Part shown: positions 40,037 through 49,234 of the stretch, piece after piece | How the letters are laid out: each line of letters starts with the position of its first letter | Position numbering within the stretch: the first letter of the stretch is position 1 | Program-made: the position numbers and the translations under genes | Assembly (NCBI GenBank): GCA_019720755.1 | Contig: CP081303.1 | Location: 1,054,001 to 1,118,000 of the forward strand | Reading direction: 5' to 3' | Length of the DNA: 64,000 nt | From: Prolixibacteraceae bacterium | GTDB taxonomy: Bacteria; Bacteroidota; Bacteroidia; Bacteroidales; Prolixibacteraceae | Notes under the pieces: model-generated | Seen by the model: only the letters and a program-made list of their open reading frames with translations | What the model was told of the DNA's origin: nothing | Databases searched by the model: none

Positions 40037-41032
40037 ATGATTTATTTTTACAAAAAAAACTGGTGTATGTTTCAGAAAAAATACAATATAATAATAAATA
40101 TTAGTGGTATCTTTATAATAGGATGGGTGATATTTTATAAATCTATCTTCTTAGATATTTATGAATGGTTCTCATGGATGAGTGAAGTTGGAGAAGAATT
40201 TTATCCAATTGCATTATCCTTGATTGCATCATGGATTTTCTATCTTATCAATGTTTACTTGCCTTATTATGATAATAAGAGATCAATTAAATTGATTTTA
40301 AATAATCAAGTAGATAAAGTCAAGAAAGAGCTCTCTTATTTTCATTTTACGCTTGAATTAATTTCAACGGGACAAACAACTAATAAGATATTCAATGATC
40401 CTCCAACTCCTTTACTCGAACCTTATAATACTAAAACAAATCAATATAATAAATGGAGTGAATGTTTTCAAAATAGGTTATCTCCTCTAATAAAAGAATT
40501 GGTTGAAATCATTAGAAACAATAGAGATATATTTACTTTTGATTTTGTTGATGTAGTGTCAACGTTAGAAGTCAATGTGGACAATCTTGTAAATCGAATG
40601 AAGAATTTTGAAGAACAAGATAATATTAAGTCTTATGGGGTTCTAACTACATGTAGAAAAGAGATTATTAGTTCTGTTTTGGATTATAATCAAGATCTTA
40701 TTATTGAAAAATTGAGAATATCAGATGACATTTTCATAAATCTTAAAAAGATTATTCTTGATCATATTGTTGGAGCTAAAACCAGTCAACTCAATGAAAT
40801 GAAATTGACTAGTTTTATTGATCCAATGATTATTATAAAATTTTCAAATTATTTAAAAGATATCAAAGATTCAGAAAACTCCCCATTTTTAAAACATAGC
40901 CAAGAATTATCAAAAAGAATACTTTCTATTAATATTAATAAAATGGATTTGGAGAAAACGGAAATAGATGTAATAGAAATAATCAAGAAAATTGGTGAAT
41001 CTATCGAATGGATTGAAAAAGAACTGATTTAA
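40037..41032 (+). CDS. Membrane-anchored protein of unknown function
   Basis: The 331-residue protein has two N-terminal membrane helices (about 18-40, IIINISGIFIIGWVIFY, and 55-77, PIALSLIASWIFYLINVYL). A long, mostly helical cytoplasmic part rich in lysine and glutamate follows (NNQVDKVKKELSYFHFTLEL, then TLEVNVDNLVNRMKNFEEQ). I recognise no domain. An in-frame ATG at 40070 is an alternative start. It sits in the mobile region beside a fic module and a phage fragment, so an accessory or defence role is possible but not shown. A strong terminator follows within ten bases. Confidence 0.65.
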   Translation: MIYFYKKNWCMFQKKYNIIINISGIFIIGWVIFYKSIFLDIYEWFSWMSEVGEEFYPIALSLIASWIFYLINVYLPYYDNKRSIKLILNNQVDKVKKELSYFHFTLELISTGQTTNKIFNDPPTPLLEPYNTKTNQYNKWSECFQNRLSPLIKELVEIIRNNRDIFTFDFVDVVSTLEVNVDNLVNRMKNFEEQDNIKSYGVLTTCRKEIISSVLDYNQDLIIEKLRISDDIFINLKKIILDHIVGAKTSQLNEMKLTSFIDPMIIIKFSNYLKDIKDSENSPFLKHSQELSKRILSININKMDLEKTEIDVIEIIKKIGESIEWIEKELI

Positions 41033-41040
41033 TAAAAATG

Positions 41041-41077
41041 AGAAACTATCTTCATTGAAGATAGTTTCTCATTTTTT
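41041..41077. terminator. Terminator after the 331-residue gene
   Basis: AGAAACTATCTTC (41041-41053) pairs with GAAGATAGTTTCT (41057-41069), followed by a T-rich run. It also separates the convergent capsid fragment that stops at 41076. Confidence 0.85.
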
Positions 41078-41777
41078 ACCCTTCAATATGCCCACTCTTC
41101 ACAAATGCGGCATTATTACGGATACCCATATTTGCCAAGCGGTTTACTGTGATTTCGATTTGTCCCTCCTTTTGATATGTGAAAGGGTTGATTAGGATCT
41201 CTAGTCCAGACCATAGTCCGATCCACATCTCACTCCAGGCTCCATAAACCATTCGTGTATCTTTGGCAGTATCTTTAAACAAAGAGCTATAGAAGGTTTG
41301 AATCTCCTCCCAGGTATTACCAATACCATTTTGTTTGGTGAGCTCTAATAGTCGTCTTCCAGAGCCTTCATCATACTTAACATCTTTCCCTTTGAAGAAA
41401 AGAGATCTACTCATGGCAAAAGAACCAGAGAGTTCCACTTCTGCCATCAACTTGTTAAATCCTGCTTCATCAAATGTGGTAGCGATTTCTCTTGCCTCCT
41501 CTTTTGATTTTTTGAAAACATCCTCGGTAATCTTTCGATCACAAGCTGCATACATATCCGCTAATAGGGCAGCATGGACGGCAGGGTTTTCTTGTGCCAA
41601 AAGCTCTTTGCTCCATTTATCACTCACCCCATATCTCAATGGCTCCAATTTGATTGAACTTGGACTGTTGATCCCCTGGGTGATTTGTTCCCCTTCTGCT
41701 TTGACTTCTGCAGTCGCAGGGTTGGCTTTCGATAGATTCAGTGTTCCAGTGATACCATCTAACACAGTACACCCCAT
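41076..41777 (-). pseudogene. Phage major capsid protein, C-terminal fragment (HK97-like)
   Basis: The 233-residue frame matches the C-terminal two thirds of an HK97-type capsid: SMGCTVLDGITGTLNL, then LMAEVELSGSFAMSRSL, then ARLLEL-like NTWEEIQTFY, and the end VYGAWSEMWIGLWSGLEI with GQIEITVNRLANMGIRN. The same frame continues upstream without an ATG to a TGA at about 41857 and gives SIITPPSLYRS, also capsid-like, so the N-terminal part has been deleted. The junction overlaps the Cro-like gene in another frame, showing that a deletion joined them. No terminase, portal or protease is in the window. Confidence 0.8.
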
Positions 41778-41809
41778 AGAGCGATAAAGCGAAGGAGGTG
41801 TAATAATGC

Positions 41810-42034
41810 TTAATCCTGTTTGCTTCTGGTCGATGGTCCCAGAGTGATCTCAATGAGTAAAATTTCACTTGCTAGTAATTCTTTTGCCCTTTTTCTAATT
41901 CTTTGTGAATTTTTGGAGTTGCTTCGGAATGCAAATGCATTGTAGATCGTTTGTCGAGTCATATAGGGTAAAAACTCGTTTCTAAGTGCTTCGTGGTGCT
42001 TTCGACCTATACTTATTGGTGTGGGTTTAGACAT
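41810..42034 (-). CDS. Small Cro-like/phage regulatory protein
   Basis: The 74-residue protein starts at ATG 42034 (MSKPTPISIGRKHHEAL) and contains a likely helix-turn-helix (YMTRQTIYNAFAFRSNSKNS) and a basic end. Before the insertions it lay divergent from the S24 repressor at 49235, the classic arrangement of a Cro-like gene and its repressor. Element B inserted 29 bases upstream of its start, which has separated it from the operator region. Its last codons overlap the truncated capsid frame, so its own C-terminus may be altered. Confidence 0.55.
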   Translation of the reverse strand: MSKPTPISIGRKHHEALRNEFLPYMTRQTIYNAFAFRSNSKNSQRIRKRAKELLASEILLIEITLGPSTRSKQD

Positions 42035-42381
42035 GTGAAATATTTTATAAGTAATAAATAAACAGGGCATTTTCATAAAAATGTTAAATGACAAAAAGAG
42101 AAGCCATCTTTCTAATATCAGATAAGAACTTTTCTCTCTGAGCCTTAATGTTTTTAGGTTTATTTCGTTGTATTAAATTAACTACCGTTGTAATTAATAT
42201 TGCCATTCAGGGCTTGTTCATGAAATTTAAGCAGCGAAGACATCGTGTATTTTATCAGTATTGTGCACAAGTTCTTCTCTTAAAATATTTAAGTTGTTGT
42301 AACGTAAGCGTTCGGTTATTCACATCTTGTGCATTATTTTAAAGCCTTCTATTTTTGAGACGTAATCAAAAAAAGAAATAG

Positions 42382-42675
42382 ATGAGTAAAAAAGCACATA
42401 TGTTTGATCTCATAGAAGCACAACACAATAGTGGACTAAGCAATATCGATTACTGTAAACAGAACAATATAAAACTATCAGTATATAGTTATTGGAAGGC
42501 AAAATATAAGAAGGAGTATTCTAAAGAAACTCAAGGTTTTTTTGTCACATTAGACAATGAAACCTCACAAATAAAAGAAGAGATCGTTATCACTTATCCC
42601 AATGGTGTAACCCTTCAACTTTCTTCAGCAACGACAATATCGACGCTTCGATCATTAATCCAAATTCAAGGCTGA
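42382..42675 (+). CDS. tnpA: IS66 TnpA-like accessory protein (copy 1)
   Basis: The 97-residue first protein of the IS66 operon has a helix-turn-helix-like start (MFDLIEAQHNSGLSNIDYC) and ends LRSLIQIQG. In IS66 elements this protein is required for transposition, probably by binding DNA. Its TGA overlaps the ATG of tnpB (TGATG at 42673), so translation is coupled. It is identical to the first genes of copies 2 and 3. Confidence 0.9.
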   Translation: MSKKAHMFDLIEAQHNSGLSNIDYCKQNNIKLSVYSYWKAKYKKEYSKETQGFFVTLDNETSQIKEEIVITYPNGVTLQLSSATTISTLRSLIQIQG

Positions 42676-43019
42676 TGTTATCAATATCTTCAAATGATCG
42701 TTTTCACCTCTATTCTGAAGCAACAGATATGAGGAAAAGTTTTGATGGATTATCCGGATTGGTGCAGAATAAGATTGATGCCAATATTACTTCGGGTGAT
42801 GTATTTATCTTTCTGAACAAACGTCGTACCATGATGAAATTACTTAAATGGGAAAGAGGTGGTTTTGTTCTTTTTGTGAAACGACTAGAGAGAGGAACCT
42901 TTAGACCTCCTGAAATAAAAGACTTAACATCAATTCATCTTGAGTACACTGATCTTGTCCTTCTTATAGAAGGTGTTCTTGTCAAAGAATATAAAAGACA
43001 AAAACGTTATGTTATTTAA
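42675..43019 (+). CDS. tnpB: IS66 TnpB (Orf2) accessory protein (copy 1)
   Basis: The 114-residue IS66 Orf2 family protein contains the family signature DMRKSFDGLSGLV and FIFLNKRRTMMKLLKW, then GTFRPPE. Its exact biochemical role in transposition is unknown. It overlaps tnpA by one base pair and is followed by tnpC after 23 bases. Confidence 0.93.
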   Translation: MLSISSNDRFHLYSEATDMRKSFDGLSGLVQNKIDANITSGDVFIFLNKRRTMMKLLKWERGGFVLFVKRLERGTFRPPEIKDLTSIHLEYTDLVLLIEGVLVKEYKRQKRYVI

Positions 43020-43042
43020 ATAAATATGTGTATCCTTAAACC

Positions 43043-44551
43043 ATGAATAAGAGCGATATCATAGAGGATGTAAGTAAAGAAGATCTTTTGGACCAACTCC
43101 AGAAGATGATGACTGAATACTCTAATGTCGACTCTGAAGTTACTAGTTTAAAACAAGAAAACGAATCCTTAAAGGCACAGATTGCCTATCTTAAGAGACG
43201 TATCTTTGGCTCAACCAAAGAAACCTATAAAGATCCGAACCAATTAGAGTTAGCTCTTGAAGTCGAAGAGAAAAATCTAGAAGACTTACAGATATCTTCT
43301 CCAGAAGAGGAGGTTATTGAGGTTGTTAAGAAGAAAAAAAAGGCAAAAAGAAAAAGTATCCCTTCTGACCTTCCTCGTCAAGTAGAAGTGATTGAACCTG
43401 ATGATGTCCCAGAGGGAGCAACTCGTATTGGAGAAGAGATATCTGAGAGGATTGAATTTAGTCCAGGTAAGCTTTATGTAAGACAAATTGTTCGTCCAAA
43501 ATATCGTTTACCCGAAGAGGATAACATTATCATCTCCGAACTTCCGTCGGATCTTATCCCCAAATGTATGGCGGGAAACTCATTAATAAGTCAATTTATT
43601 GTTGGTAAATTCTACGACCATATACCTCTTTATAGAGCCCAAGGGATCTTTAAAAGATCAGGAATTGATTTTCCTAAAGCAACCATCAATGGATGGATAA
43701 GGAAGGCTGCTGAACTACTTTCTCCACTATACAAACATATCGAGAAAAAAGTAATCCAGTCAGACTATATTCAAGCCGATGAGACAAGTATCAAGGTTCT
43801 AACAGATAAGAAACAAGGAGCCACTCATCTTGGTTACTTCTGGATCTATTATGCTCCAAATATAAAGAGTTGTTTATTTACTTACGATAACTCCCGAAAA
43901 GGTTCTGTACCAGAATCGATTTTAAAAAAGTTTAAAGGAGTTCTACAGACAGATGGATATCAAGGTTATCATAAACTTGGAAATCAAAAAGAAATTATAA
44001 AGTTAGCATGTATGGCACATGCTCGACGGAAATTTTTTGAGGCAAAAGAAAATGATCGAACTCGTGCCGAATATGCTTTAAAAAAGATCCAAGAACTATA
44101 TAAGATAGAGAGAACAAGTCAGGAAAAAGAGTTGTCTATCGAAGAAACCTATCTTCTTCGACAAGAACTTGCTGTGCCTATACTAAAGGAACTCGAAAAA
44201 TGGTTAAAAAAAGAGTCCCTTACAGCATTACCTAAAAGCCCTATTGGGAAAGCAATCAACTATAGCCTAAACCTATGGGATGAACTGTGCCAATATACAG
44301 AAGATGGAAGCTACATTATCGACAATAATAATGTGGAGAATAAAGTACGTCCAGTAGCCATTGGACGTAAAAACTATCTCTTTGCAGGATCAGAAGAGGG
44401 AGCTAAAAGAGCAGCAATGTTCTATACTTTATCTTCAATGTGCAAAATGGCAGACGTTGAACCTCATGCATGGTATACAGATATCTTAAATCGTATATCC
44501 GACACCAAGCCATCGAAATACGATGACTTACTTCCTCAAAACTGGAAATAA
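43043..44551 (+). CDS. tnpC: IS66 transposase TnpC (copy 1)
   Basis: The 502-residue DDE transposase has an N-terminal coiled coil (about 10-55, leucine zipper-like), IAYLKRRIFGSTKE, a zinc-finger-like linker region and the IS66 central domain. Catalytic acidic residues are in IQADETSIKVL, LQTDGYQGYH and the late NNNVENKVRPVAIGRKN. A C-terminal IS66 helix follows (MCKMADVEPHAWY). The frame is complete, so it could be active. Confidence 0.95.
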   Translation: MNKSDIIEDVSKEDLLDQLQKMMTEYSNVDSEVTSLKQENESLKAQIAYLKRRIFGSTKETYKDPNQLELALEVEEKNLEDLQISSPEEEVIEVVKKKKKAKRKSIPSDLPRQVEVIEPDDVPEGATRIGEEISERIEFSPGKLYVRQIVRPKYRLPEEDNIIISELPSDLIPKCMAGNSLISQFIVGKFYDHIPLYRAQGIFKRSGIDFPKATINGWIRKAAELLSPLYKHIEKKVIQSDYIQADETSIKVLTDKKQGATHLGYFWIYYAPNIKSCLFTYDNSRKGSVPESILKKFKGVLQTDGYQGYHKLGNQKEIIKLACMAHARRKFFEAKENDRTRAEYALKKIQELYKIERTSQEKELSIEETYLLRQELAVPILKELEKWLKKESLTALPKSPIGKAINYSLNLWDELCQYTEDGSYIIDNNNVENKVRPVAIGRKNYLFAGSEEGAKRAAMFYTLSSMCKMADVEPHAWYTDILNRISDTKPSKYDDLLPQNWK

Positions 44552-44604
44552 TCTTTATAGTAAAAAAGATCAATCTTCATATACGTGAGTAGCCGAACGG
44601 ATAC

Positions 44605-45654
44605 GTTGTAACTATTTATTTCCATTAACTTACTGCATATAAATAACATAATAGAGGATATCGATTTTTGCAATCCATGATCTAAAGACTTTAATTTGTC
44701 TTCTCCAAAATTAACATCACGAATACGATTCATTATTTCGATTTTCCAATGACCTCTAATAGCTCCAGCAATTTCATCGATTTTCCCATTATAATTTGTG
44801 ATATAATATCGTGTTTCTGTACTCCTTTTATCTCTCTTTACATTATAACTCTCTCTTGTCACTTTAATCATATTACATATGCCACTATTACACCATCTAG
44901 GATCTAACATTTCTGTATTTATTGGGTATATTTCGTACTTCCTAGAGTCTATTCTTCCATGTGACTTGTCTATTTCTGTCATCACATCATCTACTTTTAT
45001 ATGATTGGATGTATGTACTAAGTCATCCTTTAATTTCTGCTGATTGGACTTTATTTGAGTTAAATAGAATCGACTATTTTGGTGAATATTAGACAACAGA
45101 TTTTCTGAATTATGCATTGCATCTAGTGTTACCTTTGCCTTCTCTGGCAACTCAAGAATATGATCATAAACAATGTTCTTTTCACTCTCTTTTGTTCCAT
45201 CATAAAAGCCTAATAACTGCTGTATATTTGTGTTATGACCAATAGAATAAACAATACTTAACCCTCTCTTTTTATTGCTTTTAGAATCTATACTTCCTCG
45301 AAGTTCCTTCCCATCAATAGATATCCATTCTGTAGAAGAGTATACTTCATCACAAATTGTCAAAAAGGAATCATAATCAAATTCAGATAGGATTCTTGTT
45401 AACTGAACTCGACTTATACAACTGTCGATATCTTTATGCAAACAGATACATAGTTTCTCGTAATGACGAACCATATTGCGATGAATTTTATTCATACTTA
45501 GATGACCATAACTTGTCAGAATTGAGATAATAAAAAGAGTGATAACAAAAGCCAATTCGTGCTTAAGTCCTATATGACTCCTATTATCTACCAATTTGAC
45601 TTGTAATTTCTCATAAAATCTTCTAATTTCGGCACTTGAAAGGTCGTTATCCAT
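44605..45654 (-). pseudogene. ISAs1 transposase A2, split by IS66 copy 1
   Basis: This is the main part of a 372-residue transposase like that of A1. The frame is intact from ATG 45654 to the IS66 insertion point. Beyond it, 22 foreign codons lead to a stop at 44536. The missing tail (ending IHDVFAA by comparison with A3) lies on the other side at 42227-42303. Loss of the C-terminal helix probably inactivates it, though the catalytic motifs (DGKELRGS, AIRGHWKIE) remain. Confidence 0.9.
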
Positions 45655-45736
45655 AATTTATATCTGTTTTTACAAATCCAAATATAATATGAATAGTCGA
45701 CCTTTTCTCATATAAATAATTCATGAACAAGCCCTG

Positions 45737-46752
45737 TATTGCCATTCCTTTTGCTTGATTTCTATTGGAGCATCGTATATTATCTTCAGAGAATAGAACA
45801 TCTCTTATATAATTACTCATTTCTATCGTCCAGTGTCCCCTAATAGCTTTCGCATATTTATGTGGATGTATTTCATTACAATCTCGGTTACTAATATAAT
45901 ATGAGGTTTCTATCGACCTTTTATTCGAGTTTACTATTAGGCGATCTCTATCGACTTTAATTAAACTCTTGATTCCACAATGAACCCACTTTTCATCAAG
46001 TGTAACCTTTCTGATGTCATAAAAAGAGTAAGTTCTTGTTTCTTTTCTTCCATGTCCTTTATTATCAATTGAAAGGCTCATAAACTCAACACTTGACTGT
46101 TCATGATTCCGTAATTCTACATTCAAATTCTTTTGGTTATTCTTTACTTGTGCAATGTAGATTCCTTTGGCACTTTCACATTTCTCAAGAGTCTCAAACT
46201 GTGTATGAAGCGCATCAAATGTTAAGTTCGAAGATGCCAAAGATAGATCATTTAAGAGCTCTCTTACCGTCGTTATTTCACTTTCTTTAGCTCCTTCATA
46301 AAATGTTGCGGCTGTAGATATTTTATCCTTTTGACTTATGCCGTATACAATATTTAGACCTCGTTTTTGCCCTAGACTCTTAGCTATTGTTCCTCGTAGC
46401 TCTTTGCCATCTAAAGAAATCCAGTCATCATCATCTTTTGTGTTCTGCCATCCAAAATAGCTTGATTGAACCTCTTGATAATTAGTTGAAGCTAAAAAGG
46501 ATATTATACGACGTAATTGACTATATGATATAGGTTTACATTTTGGCAGTCCAACGATCTTGCGTAATATAGAATGATAATTCTCTAGAAAACGAGAAAT
46601 CTCAGACAGCAAGGTATTTCCAGTAATAATTGATAGAGTGATACCTACAAGGACAAACTCTAAATCATGCTTCTTCCCTCGTGTATCTCTAGGATCTACT
46701 AAATTTTCTTTCAAATATTCATAGTATTCCTTAACTTCGTTTTTTTAGTCAT
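45737..46752 (-). pseudogene. ISAs1-type transposase B, frameshifted and split
   Basis: The transposase is related to but distinct from type A: ISYSQLRRIISFL, SLDGKELRGTIA, LTFDALHTQ, GHGRKETRTY and AIRGHWTIEMSNYIRDV. Insertion of copy A2 cut it; its last codons continue at 42084-42197 (GMAI, then LITTVVNLIQ). The natural start is probably ATG 46752 (MTKK), but the following run has seven A's where eight would keep frame, giving NEVKEYYEYLKEN. A TTG at 46714 is the only start in the open frame. It is doubly inactivated. Confidence 0.85.
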
Positions 46753-46946
46753 CTTAAAGGTTTTATATGTTTGTCGTTATTCAAATAAAACACTTTTTGA
46801 TGACTTTTTTAGTTTTTATGGAAAAGCCCTGAATAAATAAAACAAGATTCTTTTTTTTCTATCTTTACGTAAGCGTTCGGTTATTCACATCTTGTGCATT
46901 ATTTTAAAGCCTTCTATTTTTGAGACATAATCAAAAAAAGAAATTG

Positions 46947-47240
46947 ATGAGTAAAAAAGCACATATGTTTGATCTCATAGAAGCACAACACAATAGTGGA
47001 CTAAGCAATATCGATTACTGTAAACAGAACAATATAAAACTATCAGTATATAGTTATTGGAAGGCAAAATATAAGAAGGAGTATTCTAAAGAAACTCAAG
47101 GTTTTTTTGTCACATTAGACAATGAAACCTCACAAATAAAAGAAGAGATCGTTATCACTTATCCCAATGGTGTAACCCTTCAACTTTCTTCAGCAACGAC
47201 AATATCGACGCTTCGATCATTAATCCAAATTCAAGGCTGA
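46947..47240 (+). CDS. tnpA: IS66 TnpA-like accessory protein (copy 2)
   Basis: Identical in sequence to the 97-residue protein of copy 1. I placed the start at 46947 (MSKKAHMFD) to match the other copies. A longer frame from 46920 is open only because an upstream base differs from the other copies, and it has no homologous N-terminus. It overlaps tnpB by one base. Confidence 0.88.
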   Translation: MSKKAHMFDLIEAQHNSGLSNIDYCKQNNIKLSVYSYWKAKYKKEYSKETQGFFVTLDNETSQIKEEIVITYPNGVTLQLSSATTISTLRSLIQIQG

Positions 47241-47584
47241 TGTTATCAATATCTTCAAATGATCGTTTTCACCTCTATTCTGAAGCAACAGATATGAGGA
47301 AAAGTTTTGATGGATTATCCGGATTGGTGCAGAATAAGATTGATGCCAATATTACTTCGGGAGATGTATTTATCTTTCTGAACAAACGTCGTACCATGAT
47401 GAAATTACTTAAATGGGAAAGAGGTGGTTTTGTTCTTTTTGTGAAACGACTAGAGAGAGGAACCTTTAGACCTCCTGAAATAAAAGACTTAACATCAATG
47501 CATCTTGAGTACACTGATCTTGTCCTTCTTATAGAAGGTGTTCTTGTCAAAGAATATAAAAGACAAAAACGTTATGTTATTTAA
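47240..47584 (+). CDS. tnpB: IS66 TnpB accessory protein (copy 2)
   Basis: 114 residues, identical to copy 1 except for one change (TSMHLEY instead of TSIHLEY). The Orf2 signature DMRKSFDGLSGLV is intact. Confidence 0.92.
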   Translation: MLSISSNDRFHLYSEATDMRKSFDGLSGLVQNKIDANITSGDVFIFLNKRRTMMKLLKWERGGFVLFVKRLERGTFRPPEIKDLTSMHLEYTDLVLLIEGVLVKEYKRQKRYVI

Positions 47585-47607
47585 ATAAATATGTGTATCC
47601 TTAAACC

Positions 47608-49116
47608 ATGAAAAAGAGCGATATCATAGAGGATGTAAGTAAAGAAGATCTTTTGGACCAACTCCAAAAGATGATGACTAAATACTCTAATGTCGACTCT
47701 GAAAACACCAACTTAAAACAAGAGATAGAATCCTTAAAGGCACAGATTGCCTATCTTAAGAGACGTATCTTTGGCTCAACCAAAGAAACCTATAAAGATC
47801 CGAACCAATTAGAGTTAGCTCTTGAAGTCGAAGAGAAAAATCTAGAAGACTTACAGATATCTTCTCCAGAAGAGGAGGTTATTGAGGTTGTTAAGAAGAA
47901 AAAAAAGGCAAAAAGAAAAAGTATCCCTTCTGACCTTCCTCGTCAAGTAGAAGTGATTGAACCTGATGATGTCCCAGAGGGAGCAACTCGTATTGGAGAA
48001 GAGATATCTGAGAGGATTGAATTTAGTCCAGGTAAGCTTTATGTAAGACAAATTGTTCGTCCAAAATATCGTTTACCCGAAGAGGATAACATTATCATCT
48101 CCGAACTTCCGTCGGATCTTATCCCCAAATGTATGGCGGGAAACTCATTAATAAGTCAATTTATTGTTGGTAAATTCTACGACCATATACCTCTTTATAG
48201 AGCCCAAGGGATCTTTAAAAGATCAGGAATTGATTTTCCTAAAGCAACCATCAATGGATGGATAAGGAAGGCTGCTGAACTACTTTCTCCACTATACAAA
48301 CATATCGAGAAAAAAGTAATCCAGTCAGACTATATTCAAGCCGATGAGACAAGTATCAAGGTTCTAACAGATAAGAAACAAGGAGCCACTCATCTTGGTT
48401 ACTTCTGGATCTATTATGCTCCAAATATAAAGAGTTGTTTATTTACTTACGATAACTCCCGAAAAGGTTCTGTACCAGAATCGATTTTAAAAAAGTTTAA
48501 AGGAGTTCTACAGACAGATGGATATCAAGGTTATCATAAACTTGGAAATCAAAAAGAAATTATAAAGTTAGCATGTATGGCACATGCTCGACGGAAATTT
48601 TTTGAGGCAAAAGAAAATGATCGAACTCGTGCCGAATATGCTTTAAAAAAGATCCAAGAACTATATAAGATAGAGAGAACAAGTCAGGAAAAAGAGTTGT
48701 CTATCGAAGAAACCTATCTTCTTCGACAAGAACTTGCTGTGCCTATACTAAAGGAACTCGAAAAATGGTTAAAAAAAGAGTCCCTTACAGCATTACCTAA
48801 AAGCCCTATTGGGAAAGCAATCAACTATAGCCTAAACCTATGGGATGAACTGTGCCAATATACAGAAGATGGAAGCTACATTATCGACAATAATAATGTG
48901 GAGAATAAAGTACGTCCAGTAGCCATTGGACGTAAAAACTATCTCTTTGCAGGATCAGAAGAGGGAGCTAAAAGAGCAGCAATGTTCTATACTTTATCTT
49001 CAATGTGCAAAATGGCAGACGTTGAACCTCATGCATGGTATACAGATATCTTAAATCGTATATCCGACACCAAGCCATCGAAATACGATGACTTACTTCC
49101 TCAAAACTGGAAATAA
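47608..49116 (+). CDS. tnpC: IS66 transposase TnpC (copy 2, N-terminal variant)
   Basis: 502 residues with all catalytic motifs identical to copy 1. Differences are limited to residues 2 (N to K), 25 (E to K), 33 (V to N), 35 (S to N) and 40 (N to I), all at or before the N-terminal coiled coil. The rest of the protein is unchanged. Such a local patch suggests recombination with another IS66 variant. Confidence 0.93.
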   Translation: MKKSDIIEDVSKEDLLDQLQKMMTKYSNVDSENTNLKQEIESLKAQIAYLKRRIFGSTKETYKDPNQLELALEVEEKNLEDLQISSPEEEVIEVVKKKKKAKRKSIPSDLPRQVEVIEPDDVPEGATRIGEEISERIEFSPGKLYVRQIVRPKYRLPEEDNIIISELPSDLIPKCMAGNSLISQFIVGKFYDHIPLYRAQGIFKRSGIDFPKATINGWIRKAAELLSPLYKHIEKKVIQSDYIQADETSIKVLTDKKQGATHLGYFWIYYAPNIKSCLFTYDNSRKGSVPESILKKFKGVLQTDGYQGYHKLGNQKEIIKLACMAHARRKFFEAKENDRTRAEYALKKIQELYKIERTSQEKELSIEETYLLRQELAVPILKELEKWLKKESLTALPKSPIGKAINYSLNLWDELCQYTEDGSYIIDNNNVENKVRPVAIGRKNYLFAGSEEGAKRAAMFYTLSSMCKMADVEPHAWYTDILNRISDTKPSKYDDLLPQNWK

Positions 49117-49204
49117 TCTTTATAGTAAAAAAGATCAATCTTCATATACGTGAGTAGCCGAACGGATACATCTTTACTATTGTAAATTATGATATCACAA
49201 ATAC

Positions 49205-49221
49205 AGGTATAAATTATACCT
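49205..49221. promoter_or_regulatory. Putative repressor operator (17-bp inverted repeat)
   Basis: AGGTATAA (49205-49212) and TTATACCT (49214-49221) are perfect complements around one A. The site lies 13 bases before the repressor ATG at 49235, where an autorepressing S24 repressor would bind. It also lies in what was the divergent spacer to the Cro-like gene. Confidence 0.6.
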
Positions 49222-49234
49222 AGTTTTATGCTAT

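Larger units (their letters stand above)
42304..44604 (+). mobile_element. IS66-family insertion sequence, copy 1 (2,301 bp)
   Basis: The innermost element of the nest. Imperfect terminal repeats are GTAAGCGTTCGGTTATTCAC at the left and the complement of GTATCCGTTCGGCTACTCAC at the right, with the GTAA start typical of IS66. The exact 8-bp target duplication is GTTGTAAC (42296-42303 and 44605-44612). All three genes are intact. Copies 1 and 3 encode identical proteins. Confidence 0.95.
42208..45736 (-). mobile_element. ISAs1 copy A2, interrupted by IS66 copy 1
   Basis: Ends are the same 17-bp inverted repeats as copy A1 (CAGGGCTTG at 42208, AAGCCCTG ending at 45736). The exact 10-bp target duplication is TATTGCCATT (42198-42207 and 45737-45746). 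It inserted inside the transposase gene of element B. Sequence is nearly identical to copy A3 and several percent different from A1, so A2 and A3 are recent relatives. Confidence 0.95.
42063..46831 (-). mobile_element. ISAs1-type element B, interrupted by ISAs1 copy A2
   Basis: The outer shell of a three-level nest has ends CAGGGCATTTTCATAAAAA (42063) and the complement of CAGGGCTTTTCCATAAAAA (ending at 46831), 17 of 19 identical. It is flanked by an exact 10-bp target duplication AATAAATAAA (42053-42062 and 46832-46841). Without copy A2 and one target duplicate it would be about 1.23 kb. It inserted in the divergent spacer between the Cro-like gene and the S24 repressor. Confidence 0.92.
46869..49169 (+). 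mobile_element. IS66-family insertion sequence, copy 2 (diverged variant)
   Basis: 2,301 bp with the same terminal repeats as copy 1. The exact 8-bp target duplication is ATCTTTAC (46861-46868 and 49170-49177). It lies in the same spacer as element B, 37 bases beyond its right end. It differs from copies 1 and 3 at a few scattered bases and in a clustered patch near the start of tnpC. Confidence 0.95.
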
